Shown here: positions 29,194 to 37,886 of the stretch, piece after piece
How positions within the stretch are numbered: position 1 is the first letter of the stretch
How the letters are laid out: each line of letters starts with the position of its first letter
Source of the DNA: Streptomyces cyaneogriseus subsp. noncyanogenus
GTDB taxonomy: Bacteria > Actinomycetota > Actinomycetes > Streptomycetales > Streptomycetaceae
Assembly: GCF_000931445.1 (NCBI RefSeq)
Contig: NZ_CP010849.1
Location: 5,704,001 to 5,768,000, forward strand
Direction: 5' to 3'
Length of the DNA stretch: 64,000 nucleotides
The notes under the pieces: model-generated
Told to the model about the DNA's origin: nothing
Database searches by the model: none
What the model saw: the letters and a program-made list of their open reading frames with translations, nothing else
Program-made: the position numbers and the translations under genes

Positions 29194-29236
29194 GGCCCGG
29201 GGCCCGTACCGCGGAAGGCGGTAGGGGCCCCGGGCC
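29194..29236 (-). terminator. Terminator after the EspI-like gene
   Basis: A 19-bp stem with one mismatch: 29194-29212 with 29218-29236 around a 5-base loop. It lies 27 bases past the end of the minus-strand gene and keeps its transcription out of the transporter promoter region. Confidence 0.75.
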
Positions 29237-29262
29237 GAAGGGCACCGGTGATCCGGCGCGCG

Positions 29263-32067
29263 CTACTGCTGGGGCGGCAACTGCCCGGGCGGCATCCCCG
29301 CTCCCGGCTGCTCCCCTCCGGGCGGGCCGTAGGGGTTCGGGGCGTACCCGGGCTGAGGACCGGGCTGCCAGGGCTGGCCGGGCTGGGCCCCGGGGTGTCC
29401 CTGGAACGGCTGCCCGCCCGCGGACGGATACCCCGGCATGGGCGGAGCCATGGTGGGCGGCGGATTGCCGTCCGAGGTCCACAGCCCCTGCTCCTGCTGG
29501 GCCCGCACGAAGTCCTCGGCCACCTTCGCGGCCAGGTCGAAGTACGCCTCGCGCACCTTGGGCCGCATCATGTCGAGATCGACCTCGGCACCGGCCGCCA
29601 GATGCTCGTCGAACGGTACGACGATCACACCCCGGCAGCGCTGCTCGAAGTGGGTGACGATGTCCTCCACCTTGATCATCTTGCCGGTCTCGCGCACCCC
29701 CGAGATCACGGTGAGGGACCGCGAGACCAGGGACGCGTACCCGTGCGCGGACAGCCAGTCGAGCGTCGTACTGGCGCTGCTCGCCCCGTCCACCGACGGC
29801 GTGGAGATGATGATCAACTGGTCGGCGAGGTCGAGCACCCCGCGCATGGCGCTGTAGAGCAGTCCGGTACCCGAGTCGGTGAGGATGATCGGGTACTGCC
29901 TGCCCAGCACGTCGATCGCGCGCCGGTAGTCCTCGTCGTTGAACGTCGTCGACACGGCCGGGTCCACGTCGTTGGCGATGATCTCCAGACCGGAGGGCGC
30001 CTGCGACGTGAAACGGCGGATGTCCATGTACGAGTTGAGGTACGGGATCGCCTGGACGAGGTCACGGATGGTGGCACCGGTCTCCCGGCGCACCCGGCGG
30101 CCCAGCGTGCCGGCGTCCGGGTTGGCGTCGATGGCGAGGATCTTGTCCTGCCGCTCGCTGGCGAGCGTCGAGCCGAGAGCCGTCGTGGTGGTCGTCTTGC
30201 CGACGCCGCCCTTCAGGCTGATGACGGCGATCCGGTAGCAGGAGAGCACCGGCGTGCGGATGAGCTCGAGCTTGCGCTGCCTCTCCTGCTCCTCCTTCTT
30301 GCCGCCGAGCTTGAACCTCGACCCGCCGGGGGTGGGGCGGCTGCTCTTGGCCTTCTGCCTCTTGGTGTTCACCAGCCGGTCGGAGGTCAGCTCCACGGCG
30401 GCGTTGTAGCCGAGCGGCGCGCCCGGGCTGATCTGCTCCCGCTGGTCGTGCTGGACCGCCTGCGGCCAGGGGGCACCGGTACGGGGGTCCACACCGGGCT
30501 GGCCGGACGGCTGCGCGTACGGGTGCTGGGCGTGCGGCGGCTGCCCCGGCACCGGGGGCTGACCCGGCTGCGGCTGTGCCGGCTGCGGCTGTCCCTGCGC
30601 CGGGGGCGGCAGGGGCTGACCGGGCCGGCCGGGCTGCGCGGGCGGCTGCTGGGGCTGCTGGGGCTGGGCGAAGGGGGGCTGCTGCGGGTAGCCGTAGCCC
30701 GGCTGCGGCGGCTGGGGCACCGGCTGCTGCGGGTAGCCGTAACCCGGCTGGGGCGGTTGCGGGTAGCCGTACCCGGGCTGCGGGGGCTGGGGCACCGGCT
30801 GCTGCGGGTAGCCGTAACCGCCCTGCGGGGCCGACGGGGGGAAGCCGTAACCGCCCGGCGGAGCGGGGGGCTGCCCGGGAGCGGCCGGCCAGCCGCCCGG
30901 CGCGGGCTGCGGCGCCTGCGGCGGGGCCGCGGCGGCCGGTGGCTGAGCGGGCGCGGACGGGTCGGCGGGCTGTGCCATGGGCGGCTGCGGCTGTCCGGCC
31001 GCCGCCGGCCACCCCGGCGCGGCCGCCGGCGCCCCGCCGGTGGCCGCCGACGGGAACTGCGGCGGGAGCGGCGGAACGGCCCCCTGCGGCGCGGGCGGAG
31101 GCCGCCAGCCGGACGACGCGTCCTGCTGCGGGCTCTCGGTCTGCTCCGGTGCGCCGCTCGGCGCGGCCGGGGCGTCGCCCGCGGGCTCGGCGTCCTGGGC
31201 CTCGCCGTCGTCGCCCGGGTCGGCCGCCGGGCTCGCGCCGTCCTCCGGGCCTGGTGCGGCCGCCCCCTCGCCGTCCTGCGGCTCCGGCCGGGACGCGGCA
31301 CCGTCGTCCGTGCCCTGCTCCGTCGTCTCCTGCTCGCCGGTGCCCGACGCGGCTTCCGCGCCGCCCGGGCCGGCGGACGGCTCCGCCTCGCCCGGCGCCT
31401 GCGCGCCGCCGGGGGCAGGAGCGGGCGCGGCCTCACCGGCGGACACCTCGCCCGCCGCCGGGGCGGTACCTTCCGGGGCACCGCTCGCCGCGGCGCCGGA
31501 GGCATCCGAGGCGGCGGAGGTGACGGGAGCCCCGGAGGGCGCGAGCGGGAAGGAGCCCGGCGGGGGCGGGGGAGCCGCGATGGGGCTGCCCGTGGGCGGA
31601 GGAGGCGTCACGCCGCCCGCACCCGTGGCCGGTCCGGACCCGGAGCCGGGCAGCGGACCCGGGGCGGGCACCTGACCCTGGCCGGGAACGTGACCGCCGG
31701 CAGCGGGAGCCTGAACCTGGCCGGGAACGTGACCGCCGGCACCCGGAGCCTGACCCGGACCGGGGACCTGTCCCTGGGCGGGAACGGGGCCGGGAGCCGG
31801 CGCGACGGCGGGCGGGGCCGCGGGCGCGGGCGGAGCCGCCGGGCCGGAGTCGCCGGACCCGGTCGTGTCGGTGGGACCAGGAGTGTGCGCAGGGGCGGGC
31901 GCGGGCGCGGCCTGCTCCCCGCCGGTCGACGCGCTCTGCGTGTACCAGGCGGGCGCGGCGTAGTCGATGGTGAACTCGCCCGTCGTCTCGACGGCGGCTT
32001 CCGCGTCGGACTGGTCATCGCTGGGCGTGGTCCAGCCCACGCGCATCCCGTCCCGATCGCTGTGCAC
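29263..32067 (-). CDS. EspI-like ParA/MinD-family ATPase with long Pro/Gln/Gly-rich N-terminal region
   Basis: 934 residues. About residues 1-60 are acidic and folded-looking; residues 60-590 are low-complexity Pro/Ala/Gly/Gln with [13 protein letters not shown] repeats; the C-terminal third is a ParA/MinD ATPase with deviant Walker A KGGVGKT (Lys619 and Lys624) and [10 protein letters not shown] Pro/Gly/Gln tail follows. Mycobacterial ESX-1 has EspI with the same plan, a Pro-rich N terminus plus a ParA-type ATPase, so the name is by architecture. AGGAGG five bases before GTG 32067 fixes the start. It is last in the minus-strand block after eccE. Likely role: ATP-dependent regulation or positioning of the secretion machine. 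Confidence 0.85.
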   Translation of the reverse strand: MHSDRDGMRVGWTTPSDDQSDAEAAVETTGEFTIDYAAPAWYTQSASTGGEQAAPAPAPAHTPGPTDTTGSGDSGPAAPPAPAAPPAVAPAPGPVPAQGQVPGPGQAPGAGGHVPGQVQAPAAGGHVPGQGQVPAPGPLPGSGSGPATGAGGVTPPPPTGSPIAAPPPPPGSFPLAPSGAPVTSAASDASGAAASGAPEGTAPAAGEVSAGEAAPAPAPGGAQAPGEAEPSAGPGGAEAASGTGEQETTEQGTDDGAASRPEPQDGEGAAAPGPEDGASPAADPGDDGEAQDAEPAGDAPAAPSGAPEQTESPQQDASSGWRPPPAPQGAVPPLPPQFPSAATGGAPAAAPGWPAAAGQPQPPMAQPADPSAPAQPPAAAAPPQAPQPAPGGWPAAPGQPPAPPGGYGFPPSAPQGGYGYPQQPVPQPPQPGYGYPQPPQPGYGYPQQPVPQPPQPGYGYPQQPPFAQPQQPQQPPAQPGRPGQPLPPPAQGQPQPAQPQPGQPPVPGQPPHAQHPYAQPSGQPGVDPRTGAPWPQAVQHDQREQISPGAPLGYNAAVELTSDRLVNTKRQKAKSSRPTPGGSRFKLGGKKEEQERQRKLELIRTPVLSCYRIAVISLKGGVGKTTTTTALGSTLASERQDKILAIDANPDAGTLGRRVRRETGATIRDLVQAIPYLNSYMDIRRFTSQAPSGLEIIANDVDPAVSTTFNDEDYRRAIDVLGRQYPIILTDSGTGLLYSAMRGVLDLADQLIIISTPSVDGASSASTTLDWLSAHGYASLVSRSLTVISGVRETGKMIKVEDIVTHFEQRCRGVIVVPFDEHLAAGAEVDLDMMRPKVREAYFDLAAKVAEDFVRAQQEQGLWTSDGNPPPTMAPPMPGYPSAGGQPFQGHPGAQPGQPWQPGPQPGYAPNPYGPPGGEQPGAGMPPGQLPPQQ
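30660..30830 (-). repeat. Imperfect repeats coding for Tyr-Gly-Tyr-Pro-Gln units
   Basis: Four or more copies of GGCTGCTGCGGGTAGCCGTA-like DNA on the + strand, coding on the minus strand for [15 protein letters not shown] units in the EspI-like protein. Confidence 0.8.
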
Positions 32068-32372
32068 AATTCCTCCTGGTGTGGTCGAGCACCCTCGTGC
32101 CGTACGGGCACTCATGTGCCGGGCTGGGGGCGACCGTTCCTGTTGTCCGATCGGTCTGGTTCGGCCCCGGACGCGAACAACCCACCCGTGGGTTCCGGCG
32201 TCGTACGCTCATCAAGCGTAAACGCCGCGGACCGCCGGGGGGCAGGCCCGTCCGCCGTGCGCTCGCCCCGTGCGACCGCCGCCCTCCCGGGCGCCGTCCG
32301 CCCCCGCTGCCGCAGGCCTTCCGAACCCCGGCGGTCCGGTCTCTCCGCGGCCCGAAGCCCGGCCGTCCCGCG
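32068..32372. promoter_or_regulatory. Region between DUF397 gene and EspI-like gene
   Basis: 305 bases without a gene. It holds the AGGAGG site of the EspI-like gene and an inverted repeat AACCCAC-CC-GTGGGTT at 32179-32194, plus a smaller GTGCC/GGCAC pair near 32098-32112. A separate promoter for the EspI-like gene is likely but no clear -35/-10 pair was found. Confidence 0.4.
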
Positions 32373-32690
32373 CTACTTGGCGGCGAGCCCTCCGTTGTGC
32401 GGTGCGGGCTCCAGGTCGAACTCGCCGTCGCGCGCGCCGAGTACGAAGGCCCGCCACTCCGCCTCCGTGTAGCGCAGCACGGTGTCCGGATCCAGGGAGG
32501 ACCGCATGGCCACCGCCCCGCCCGGAAGGTAGGCGATCTCGACGCGTTCCTCGTGCTCCTCGGTGCCGGGCGCGCTGTGCCACTCGACATCCGAGATGTC
32601 CAGTGCGTACAGCTCGTCCCGTTCCCTCTCCTTTCGAGCCCTGACGTCCTCGTCCTGCGTCCCCGCAGTGCTCTCCTGTACGTCAGCCAT
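32373..32690 (-). CDS. DUF397 domain protein
   Basis: 105 residues. The C-terminal half, VEIAYLPGGAVAMRSSLDPD followed by LRYTEAEWRAFVLGARDGEFD, is the DUF397 fold, one of the commonest small domains in streptomycetes and often paired with helix-turn-helix regulators. No such regulator is adjacent here. The N-terminal 40 residues are charged and helical. ATG at 32690 has GGAAGGGG upstream, and TAAGGT is a possible -10. Its place inside the secretion locus, between the EspI-like gene and an unknown gene, suggests a regulatory or scaffold role, unproven. Confidence 0.85.
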   Translation of the reverse strand: MADVQESTAGTQDEDVRARKERERDELYALDISDVEWHSAPGTEEHEERVEIAYLPGGAVAMRSSLDPDTVLRYTEAEWRAFVLGARDGEFDLEPAPHNGGLAAK

Positions 32691-32930
32691 GGTCAACGGG
32701 CCCCTTCCGGTGAGCGAAACGACATGCACGGTCACCTTACTGGCCCCGGTCGGCGCGCACGGTCGAACCGGACCGCCGCCAAACCCCGCCCGGCGCCGCC
32801 GCGTTCGCCGTACCAAGAGCCCTGCCGCTCGCCGGGGGCCGGCGCGTCCACTCGCGGCCGTCACCGTTCATCCCTGAGAGTGGGCCGCCGCCGGTGACGG
32901 GTGCGCCACCGGGGCGGGGGCGACGGCGGC

Positions 32931-33758
32931 TCAGTCCATGCGGCGCGGGGCCCCGAGGAGACCGGTCTCCGCGTCGGTGGGCTGGGTCATCACGTACTGC
33001 CGGTGCTTCTGCGTGCACCACAGGGCCACGTTGTCGGAGAGGGACGGCAGGGAGACGATGTCGTCCCGGCCCAGCCGCATCACCTTGCCGACGATGTCGG
33101 CCTCCTGCGGGGAGATCCGCTGCACCCCGACGACGTCGGCGGTGGACAGCAGCCGCGGCGCGGTGGGGCCGAGGTAGGGGAGCAGGGTCAGCACCGACTG
33201 CCAGGGCGCCGTGGTCAGGCGGCTGCGCGGCGGGCGGATGCCCAGGTCGCGGATGATGAGCACCGGGCTGGCCGGGGACGGGCCCTGCGGGGCGATCCGC
33301 CCCACCTGGTGCACCGTCACGCACTGCTGGCCGCCGCCGGCCGCCTGCGCCATCGGCGACCACAGTTGCGGACGAGCCGTCTCCACGGCCACGCGGGCGC
33401 CGATCGCCGCCGCGCGCAGGGCGATGACCTGGGCGATCCAGGTGCCGCCGACCAGCACCACGTCCAGCCGGGTGGGCCGGCACAGGCCCAGCACCGCGGG
33501 CTGGTTGTCGGGGTCGATGCCGAGGACGAGGCCGTCGTCGCCCATGGGCAGGGTGAGCTGGGAGAGCACATCGGCGTCGACGAGGTGACGCTCACGCCGG
33601 GGGCCGAGCAGACCGAAGGCGGCGCGCATGCGTCGCTGCGGGCCGTGCCGGGAGGGTTCGGGGTTGCGGGGCAGATGACCGGGACGCTGCCCGGGGAAGC
33701 CCGGCGTCGAGGAGCCGAAGCCGGGGCGGCCGGTGGCCGGAGCGGTCGGGGCGGACAT
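32931..33758 (-). CDS. Unknown protein coupled to EccE
   Basis: 275 residues, not recognised beyond being an actinobacterial secretion-locus neighbour. The first 45 residues are Pro/Gly-rich. The body looks alpha/beta with Rossmann-like alternation (LDVVLVGGTWIAQVIALRAA; VLIIRDLGIRP) but no Walker motif. No signal peptide or membrane helix was seen. It starts with the TGATG junction at the eccE stop, so it is translated with EccE and probably works with it at the membrane base of the machine. Confidence 0.75.
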   Translation of the reverse strand: MSAPTAPATGRPGFGSSTPGFPGQRPGHLPRNPEPSRHGPQRRMRAAFGLLGPRRERHLVDADVLSQLTLPMGDDGLVLGIDPDNQPAVLGLCRPTRLDVVLVGGTWIAQVIALRAAAIGARVAVETARPQLWSPMAQAAGGGQQCVTVHQVGRIAPQGPSPASPVLIIRDLGIRPPRSRLTTAPWQSVLTLLPYLGPTAPRLLSTADVVGVQRISPQEADIVGKVMRLGRDDIVSLPSLSDNVALWCTQKHRQYVMTQPTDAETGLLGAPRRMD

Positions 33759-35089
33759 CAGCGAGTACCTCCCAGCGGCAGGGTGGCCAGAACTCCGGGC
33801 AGCTGCTCCCGGTCCAGCCGTACCAGACCGATCTTGAACGCGGAAGCCGCCCGCTCCAGATGCTGGACCGCCTCGTCCAGCCCGTTCTCACCGCGGCCGG
33901 TGAGACGCACATGCCCGGACAGGGCCAGCACCCTTCCCCTCCGCTTGCTGATGGTGAGCGAGAAGGTGCTGGCGAGGGCGGGGGAGGAGGTCAGCGCGCC
34001 GACGAGCTGGGGCAGCGCCGGGGCGCCGCCGCCGAGCTGCGGCCAGCGGGAGATCCAGTACGTGGTGTGCCAGCGGTCGTCGCACCGCCACGCGCGGGAG
34101 GTCTCGGCGGTACGGCGCGTGGAGCGGCTGCCGTCGAGCGCGGCGCCGCCCGTGGTGGCCAGCGGGTTGACACAGCTGGAGGTGGCGATGGCCGCGACGA
34201 CCTCCGACTCGCTGAGCACCTTGGCCTGCAGGCCCGCCCCCATGAGACGGCTGGCCAGCTGGTCGGCGACGCGCAGCAGTGCCCGCCGGGCGCCCTGCAT
34301 GCCCCCGCCGCGGGCCGCCACGGCCTCCGGGCACAGCTCCGGATCGAGCTTGAGCGCCACCCAGGTCAGCCGCAGCCCCGGCGTCATGCTCTGCGCCTGC
34401 AGCGGCCCGTAGGAACGGACCGCCATGGCCTGCGGCGGCAGATGCGGGGCCGGCGCGGGCTGGGTGTGCTGGACGACCTGGACCGAGGCGAGCCGGATGT
34501 CGTCCACCTCGAGCAGGCCCTGGATCAGATCGAGGGGGATGTCCCGGCTGCCGTGGGCGGGACGCAGGGGGATGTCCGCGGCCTGCACCTGCACCAGCGC
34601 GGTGAGGAAGGTGCCGTCGCCGACCATGCCGACCTCGCGCTGCTCACGGTCGTGGAAGGCGTAGGTGCGCAGCGCCGGGTCGCACTCGACGGCCGGGGCG
34701 AAGCCGGGGTCCGTGCCGGGCGGGACGGGCTCGGCGTTGCGCTTCCTGCGGTCCCGCAGGGCACGAGCCGTGGTGAACCACTCGGGCAGCGGCCGGCCGC
34801 GCCGGCGCAGCAGACCCGCCAGGACCAGTGGTACGGCCAGCACGATGCCGATCGTGAGACCGATGGGGCGCAGGAGCCAGCCGATCAGGACGACCGCGGC
34901 GGCCAGTTCGAAGCCGACCAGTTGCTGGACGCGGATGGGGCCGATGCTGCCGGGGCGCCGGGCGAGCGACGGCGCGGCCGGGCTCACACGAGCGGGGTTC
35001 GCGGACCGCTGTGCCGGTTCCGGTTGCCCTTGGTTCTCCTGCGTGCGACGGCTGCCGTTTCGGCGCCGGGACCTGGTCGCAGTGCTCAT
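33758..35089 (-). CDS. eccE: Type VII secretion protein EccE
   Basis: 443 residues. Two membrane helices near residues 65-105 (VGFELAAAVVLIGWLL; GIVLAVPLVLAGLL) precede a large cytoplasmic or envelope domain, the plan of EccE at the edge of the ESX membrane complex. The N terminus is very basic (RSRRRNGSRR). ATG at 35089 was chosen over the upstream in-frame start because GGGG precedes it. It is divergent from eccB across 195 bases and is followed by a coupled unknown gene. Assignment rests on size, topology and position more than on catalytic motifs. Confidence 0.85.
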   Translation of the reverse strand: MSTATRSRRRNGSRRTQENQGQPEPAQRSANPARVSPAAPSLARRPGSIGPIRVQQLVGFELAAAVVLIGWLLRPIGLTIGIVLAVPLVLAGLLRRRGRPLPEWFTTARALRDRRKRNAEPVPPGTDPGFAPAVECDPALRTYAFHDREQREVGMVGDGTFLTALVQVQAADIPLRPAHGSRDIPLDLIQGLLEVDDIRLASVQVVQHTQPAPAPHLPPQAMAVRSYGPLQAQSMTPGLRLTWVALKLDPELCPEAVAARGGGMQGARRALLRVADQLASRLMGAGLQAKVLSESEVVAAIATSSCVNPLATTGGAALDGSRSTRRTAETSRAWRCDDRWHTTYWISRWPQLGGGAPALPQLVGALTSSPALASTFSLTISKRRGRVLALSGHVRLTGRGENGLDEAVQHLERAASAFKIGLVRLDREQLPGVLATLPLGGTR

Positions 35090-35284
35090 CCCCCGGTACA
35101 ACCCCTTTGCATTGTCTGGCCGCGACTTGAGCTGGCGGCGCACCACGGTACCCCGTACCGTACGGTGCGATCGTCACACGGCATAGTAGGGGCCCCTGCA
35201 GGAGCAAACGCCGCGTAGTGCCGGGCGATCCTGGGGAGTTCCGACTACGGCAACAAAGCGAAAAAACGGGGAGTTGACCCATCG
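35090..35284. promoter_or_regulatory. Divergent eccE/eccB control region with overlapping palindromes
   Basis: ACGGTAC-CCC-GTACCGT (35145-35161) is a perfect 7-3-7 inverted repeat, overlapped by the perfect 10-base palindrome ACCGTACGGT (35157-35166). They lie mid-way between the two genes. GACAAT on the minus strand (35111-35116) is a possible -10 for eccE; TAGTAG near 35183 is a weak one for eccB. A shared operator for both halves of the machine is plausible. Confidence 0.5.
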
Positions 35285-36850
35285 ATGGCGACACGTCGGG
35301 ATGAGCTGAACGCCTACTCCTTCGCGCGCAGGCGCACGGTGGCGGCGTTCCTCCAGCCGTCCCCGCACGGTTCGGAGGAGGCGGCCCCCCGCCCCTTCAA
35401 GACCGTCCTGCCGAGCCTCGGCCTGGCGACGCTGGTGGTCATCGGGTTCGGCGCGTGGGGCATGCTCAGCCCGACCGCGCCGAAGGGCTGGGACGAGGAG
35501 GGCAAGAACATCCTCGTCGGCAGCGAATCGACGACGCGCTATGTACTGGTGCGCACCAAGGGGGAGGAGAAGCCCAGCCTCCACCCCGTCCTCAACCTCG
35601 CTTCGGCCAAGCTGCTGCTGAAGGGCGAGAGCCCGAAGGTCATCAAGATCAAGGAATCGGTGCTCGACGAGAGCAAGTACCCGATGGGAGCCACCGTCGG
35701 CATCCCCTTCGCACCGGACCGGCTCCCCTCTTCCAAGGACGCGGAGACGGTCAAGATCTGGGCGTTGTGCGAGGCCCCGGGCAAGGGCCAGGACAACCAG
35801 CCCGTCCGGGCCACCTACGTGCTGGACCAGAGCGACTACGACACCCTGCTGCACAAGGGCGACAAGGAGCTGAACCAGCACGAGGCCCTGTACATCGAGG
35901 CCCCGGCCGCACCCGGCGGGACCGGGCCCCGGTACATGGTCACCGCGGACGGCCGCGCCTACCTGATGGGCGGCAAGGACTGGAAGCTGCGGTCCGAGTC
36001 GGCGCTGAAGACGCTGGAGCGCGCCGTGTTCGGTGACGGCGTGACGCCGCAGAAGGTCAGCGCGGAGTTCATCAAGACGCTGAACGTGGTCGGCGCCGTC
36101 GACTTCCCCAACCTCGGCTCCGGCGTGGGCGCACCCGCGCAGGTCGTGGGTCTCGATCCGAGCCTGTCCAAGGTGGGCCTCGTCCTGGAGGCGCCCTCCG
36201 GCCTCGGGAAGCAGAAGTACATCGTGCTGAAGGACCGGGTGCAGCCCGTCTCCGACTTCACGGCCCAGCTCTGGCTGCGCAGCCCCTGGGTGGAGGGGGT
36301 GTACGGGGGCAAGAACCCGGAGCCGGTGGAGGTCACCTTCAACGACATCCAGCCCGCCGACGGCGAGTGGCTGTCGGAGATGAACTGGCCCAAGGAGCCG
36401 GTGGCCCAGGCCAACACGCACTGGGAGGCCGGCGGCAACAAGGTCTCCTGCAGCATCTGGCACGGCAAGAAGGACCAGTACACCGGCCTGCCGCAGATGA
36501 CCGTCTGGAGCGGCCGGGAGTACCCCAAGGACGTCTCCCAGAGCGGCTCCAGCACCTACGTCTCCCCGGGCAGCGGACTGCTGTTCAAGCGGCTGACCGG
36601 AACCAGCGCCGGCGGCGGCAACGTCTACCTGGTCACCGACACCGGCCTGCGCTACTCGGTGCCCGCGCGCAACGACAGCCAGGTGACCGGCGGCGAGAAG
36701 GCCGACGGGCAGCAGCAGACCAACACCGCGCAGGTCAGGCTGGGTTACGACAAGATCCGCCCGGTTTCGGTGCCGGCGGCCTGGGCGGACCTGCTCGCCG
36801 CGGGCCCGGAGCTGAGCAGCGGCAACGCGCAGCAGGCCCAGGGCTCCTGA
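35285..36850 (+). CDS. eccB: Type VII secretion protein EccB
   Basis: 521 residues with the conserved start TRRDELNAYSFARRRTVAAF, then one membrane helix (LGLATLVVIGFGAWGML) and a large extracytoplasmic domain built of repeated beta/alpha units. EccB forms the periplasmic-side core of the ESX translocon and may have ATPase activity in mycobacteria. ATG at 35285 has GGGGAG upstream. Ends with a Gln-rich tail. eccE is divergent and esxB follows 223 bases later with its own promoter. Confidence 0.95.
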   Translation: MATRRDELNAYSFARRRTVAAFLQPSPHGSEEAAPRPFKTVLPSLGLATLVVIGFGAWGMLSPTAPKGWDEEGKNILVGSESTTRYVLVRTKGEEKPSLHPVLNLASAKLLLKGESPKVIKIKESVLDESKYPMGATVGIPFAPDRLPSSKDAETVKIWALCEAPGKGQDNQPVRATYVLDQSDYDTLLHKGDKELNQHEALYIEAPAAPGGTGPRYMVTADGRAYLMGGKDWKLRSESALKTLERAVFGDGVTPQKVSAEFIKTLNVVGAVDFPNLGSGVGAPAQVVGLDPSLSKVGLVLEAPSGLGKQKYIVLKDRVQPVSDFTAQLWLRSPWVEGVYGGKNPEPVEVTFNDIQPADGEWLSEMNWPKEPVAQANTHWEAGGNKVSCSIWHGKKDQYTGLPQMTVWSGREYPKDVSQSGSSTYVSPGSGLLFKRLTGTSAGGGNVYLVTDTGLRYSVPARNDSQVTGGEKADGQQQTNTAQVRLGYDKIRPVSVPAAWADLLAAGPELSSGNAQQAQGS

Positions 36851-36930
36851 TTCCCGTCCCTGAAACCCGCTCCGCGGACCGCTCCAACTGACTTGTGAAC
36901 GACCTGGGTTGGCTTCATCGCGATCCAGCT

Positions 36931-36976
36931 ACAGAACCTTTCTGATGTTCGTTCTGTCAGTGGAAGCCACTAGAGT
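36931..36976 (+). promoter_or_regulatory. esxBA promoter with inverted repeat
   Basis: TAGAGT at 36971-36976 is a good -10. Just upstream, ACAGAAC (36931-36937) and GTTCTGT (36951-36957) form a perfect 7-base inverted repeat with a 13-base spacer, spanning the -35 zone. The leader would be about 90 bases. No consensus -35 is seen, which fits activator dependence. Confidence 0.55.
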
Positions 36977-37073
36977 GGGACCCAGATCAGACTGGATACG
37001 ACTGTCGCCGTGAGGCGGTGGTGTACCGAGTGTGGATCTACCCAGAACTCCTACGTCTCATGGGGGACACAGC

Positions 37074-37394
37074 ATGGCTGGACAGCAGTTCACCATGACC
37101 GAGGAGGAGATGATCGCGTTCAGCGGTCGCATCTCCTCGGTCAACTCCTCGATTCAGTCCGAGATCCGTCGCCTGCAGACCGTGATCGACACCATCACGG
37201 GCGGCTGGAAGGGCTCGGCGGCCACCGCGTACAACAACCTGCAGTCGCAGGTCAACCAGGATGCGAACAAGATCAACCAGATCTTGAACGACATCAAGGA
37301 AGCGATCGACCAGAGCACCAAGGCTTACGCGGCTTCGGAAGAGGAGCAGCGCGCGTCCATCCAGAGCATCGCTGCTCAGTCCCCGTTCGGATGA
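37074..37394 (+). CDS. esxB: WXG100 secreted protein EsxB
   Basis: 106-residue helical hairpin with the WXG turn GGWKGSA (Trp45). The C-terminal YAASE fits the YxxxD/E type VII export signal. It forms a dimer with the next gene's product and is the primary ESX cargo. I follow the S. coelicolor naming, where esxB precedes esxA. ATG 37074 follows GGGGGAC at good spacing; an in-frame start at 37032 has no such site. Confidence 0.93.
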   Translation: MAGQQFTMTEEEMIAFSGRISSVNSSIQSEIRRLQTVIDTITGGWKGSAATAYNNLQSQVNQDANKINQILNDIKEAIDQSTKAYAASEEEQRASIQSIAAQSPFG

Positions 37395-37459
37395 TCGGCC
37401 CCGTGCGCCTCGGCGCACGCCCGTGACCGACCATCGACACAACTGAGGAGACACAAGAC

Positions 37460-37753
37460 ATGTCCGGGCAGATCCTCGTCAATTTCCAGACGATCTCCCA
37501 GGCCGCCCAGGACGTCCGCTCGACCGCGAACAACATTCGCCGTCAGCTGGACGAACTCGAGGCCGGCGTTGCGAAGATCGCCACCAGCTGGGAAGGCCAG
37601 GCGCAGGAGGCCTACCGCGCCAAGCAGGCCGAGTGGGACCAGCGTGCCAACTCCATGCAGCAGACGCTCGAGGCCATCGCCAAGGCCCTCGACGGCGCCG
37701 CTCAGAACTACCAGGCCACCGAGCAGAAGAACGCCTCCATCTGGGGCGGCTGA
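37460..37753 (+). CDS. esxA: WXG100 secreted protein EsxA
   Basis: 97-residue WXG100 helical hairpin with TSWEGQA (Trp44) at the turn and YQATE near the end as a YxxxD/E export motif; it ends IWGG. ATG 37460 follows GAGGAGA. It lies 65 bases after esxB, and the two products should form the EsxA-EsxB dimer that EccC recognises. Confidence 0.93.
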   Translation: MSGQILVNFQTISQAAQDVRSTANNIRRQLDELEAGVAKIATSWEGQAQEAYRAKQAEWDQRANSMQQTLEAIAKALDGAAQNYQATEQKNASIWGG

Positions 37754-37886
37754 CGTGATCGCTTGATGGGGGCGGGTGCGCGACGGCGCGCTCGCCCCCA
37801 TTGGCGGTTGACGGGACATGCGGAACATCCGGTTCGCCACCGGTCCGCACGCCCCGTGCCAGAACGAAACGGGAGGACGTAAGACA

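Noticed and set aside
29248-32472. 1074-codon open frame on the + strand
   Set aside because: Antisense to the EspI-like gene, which has a Walker A motif and an AGGAGG site.
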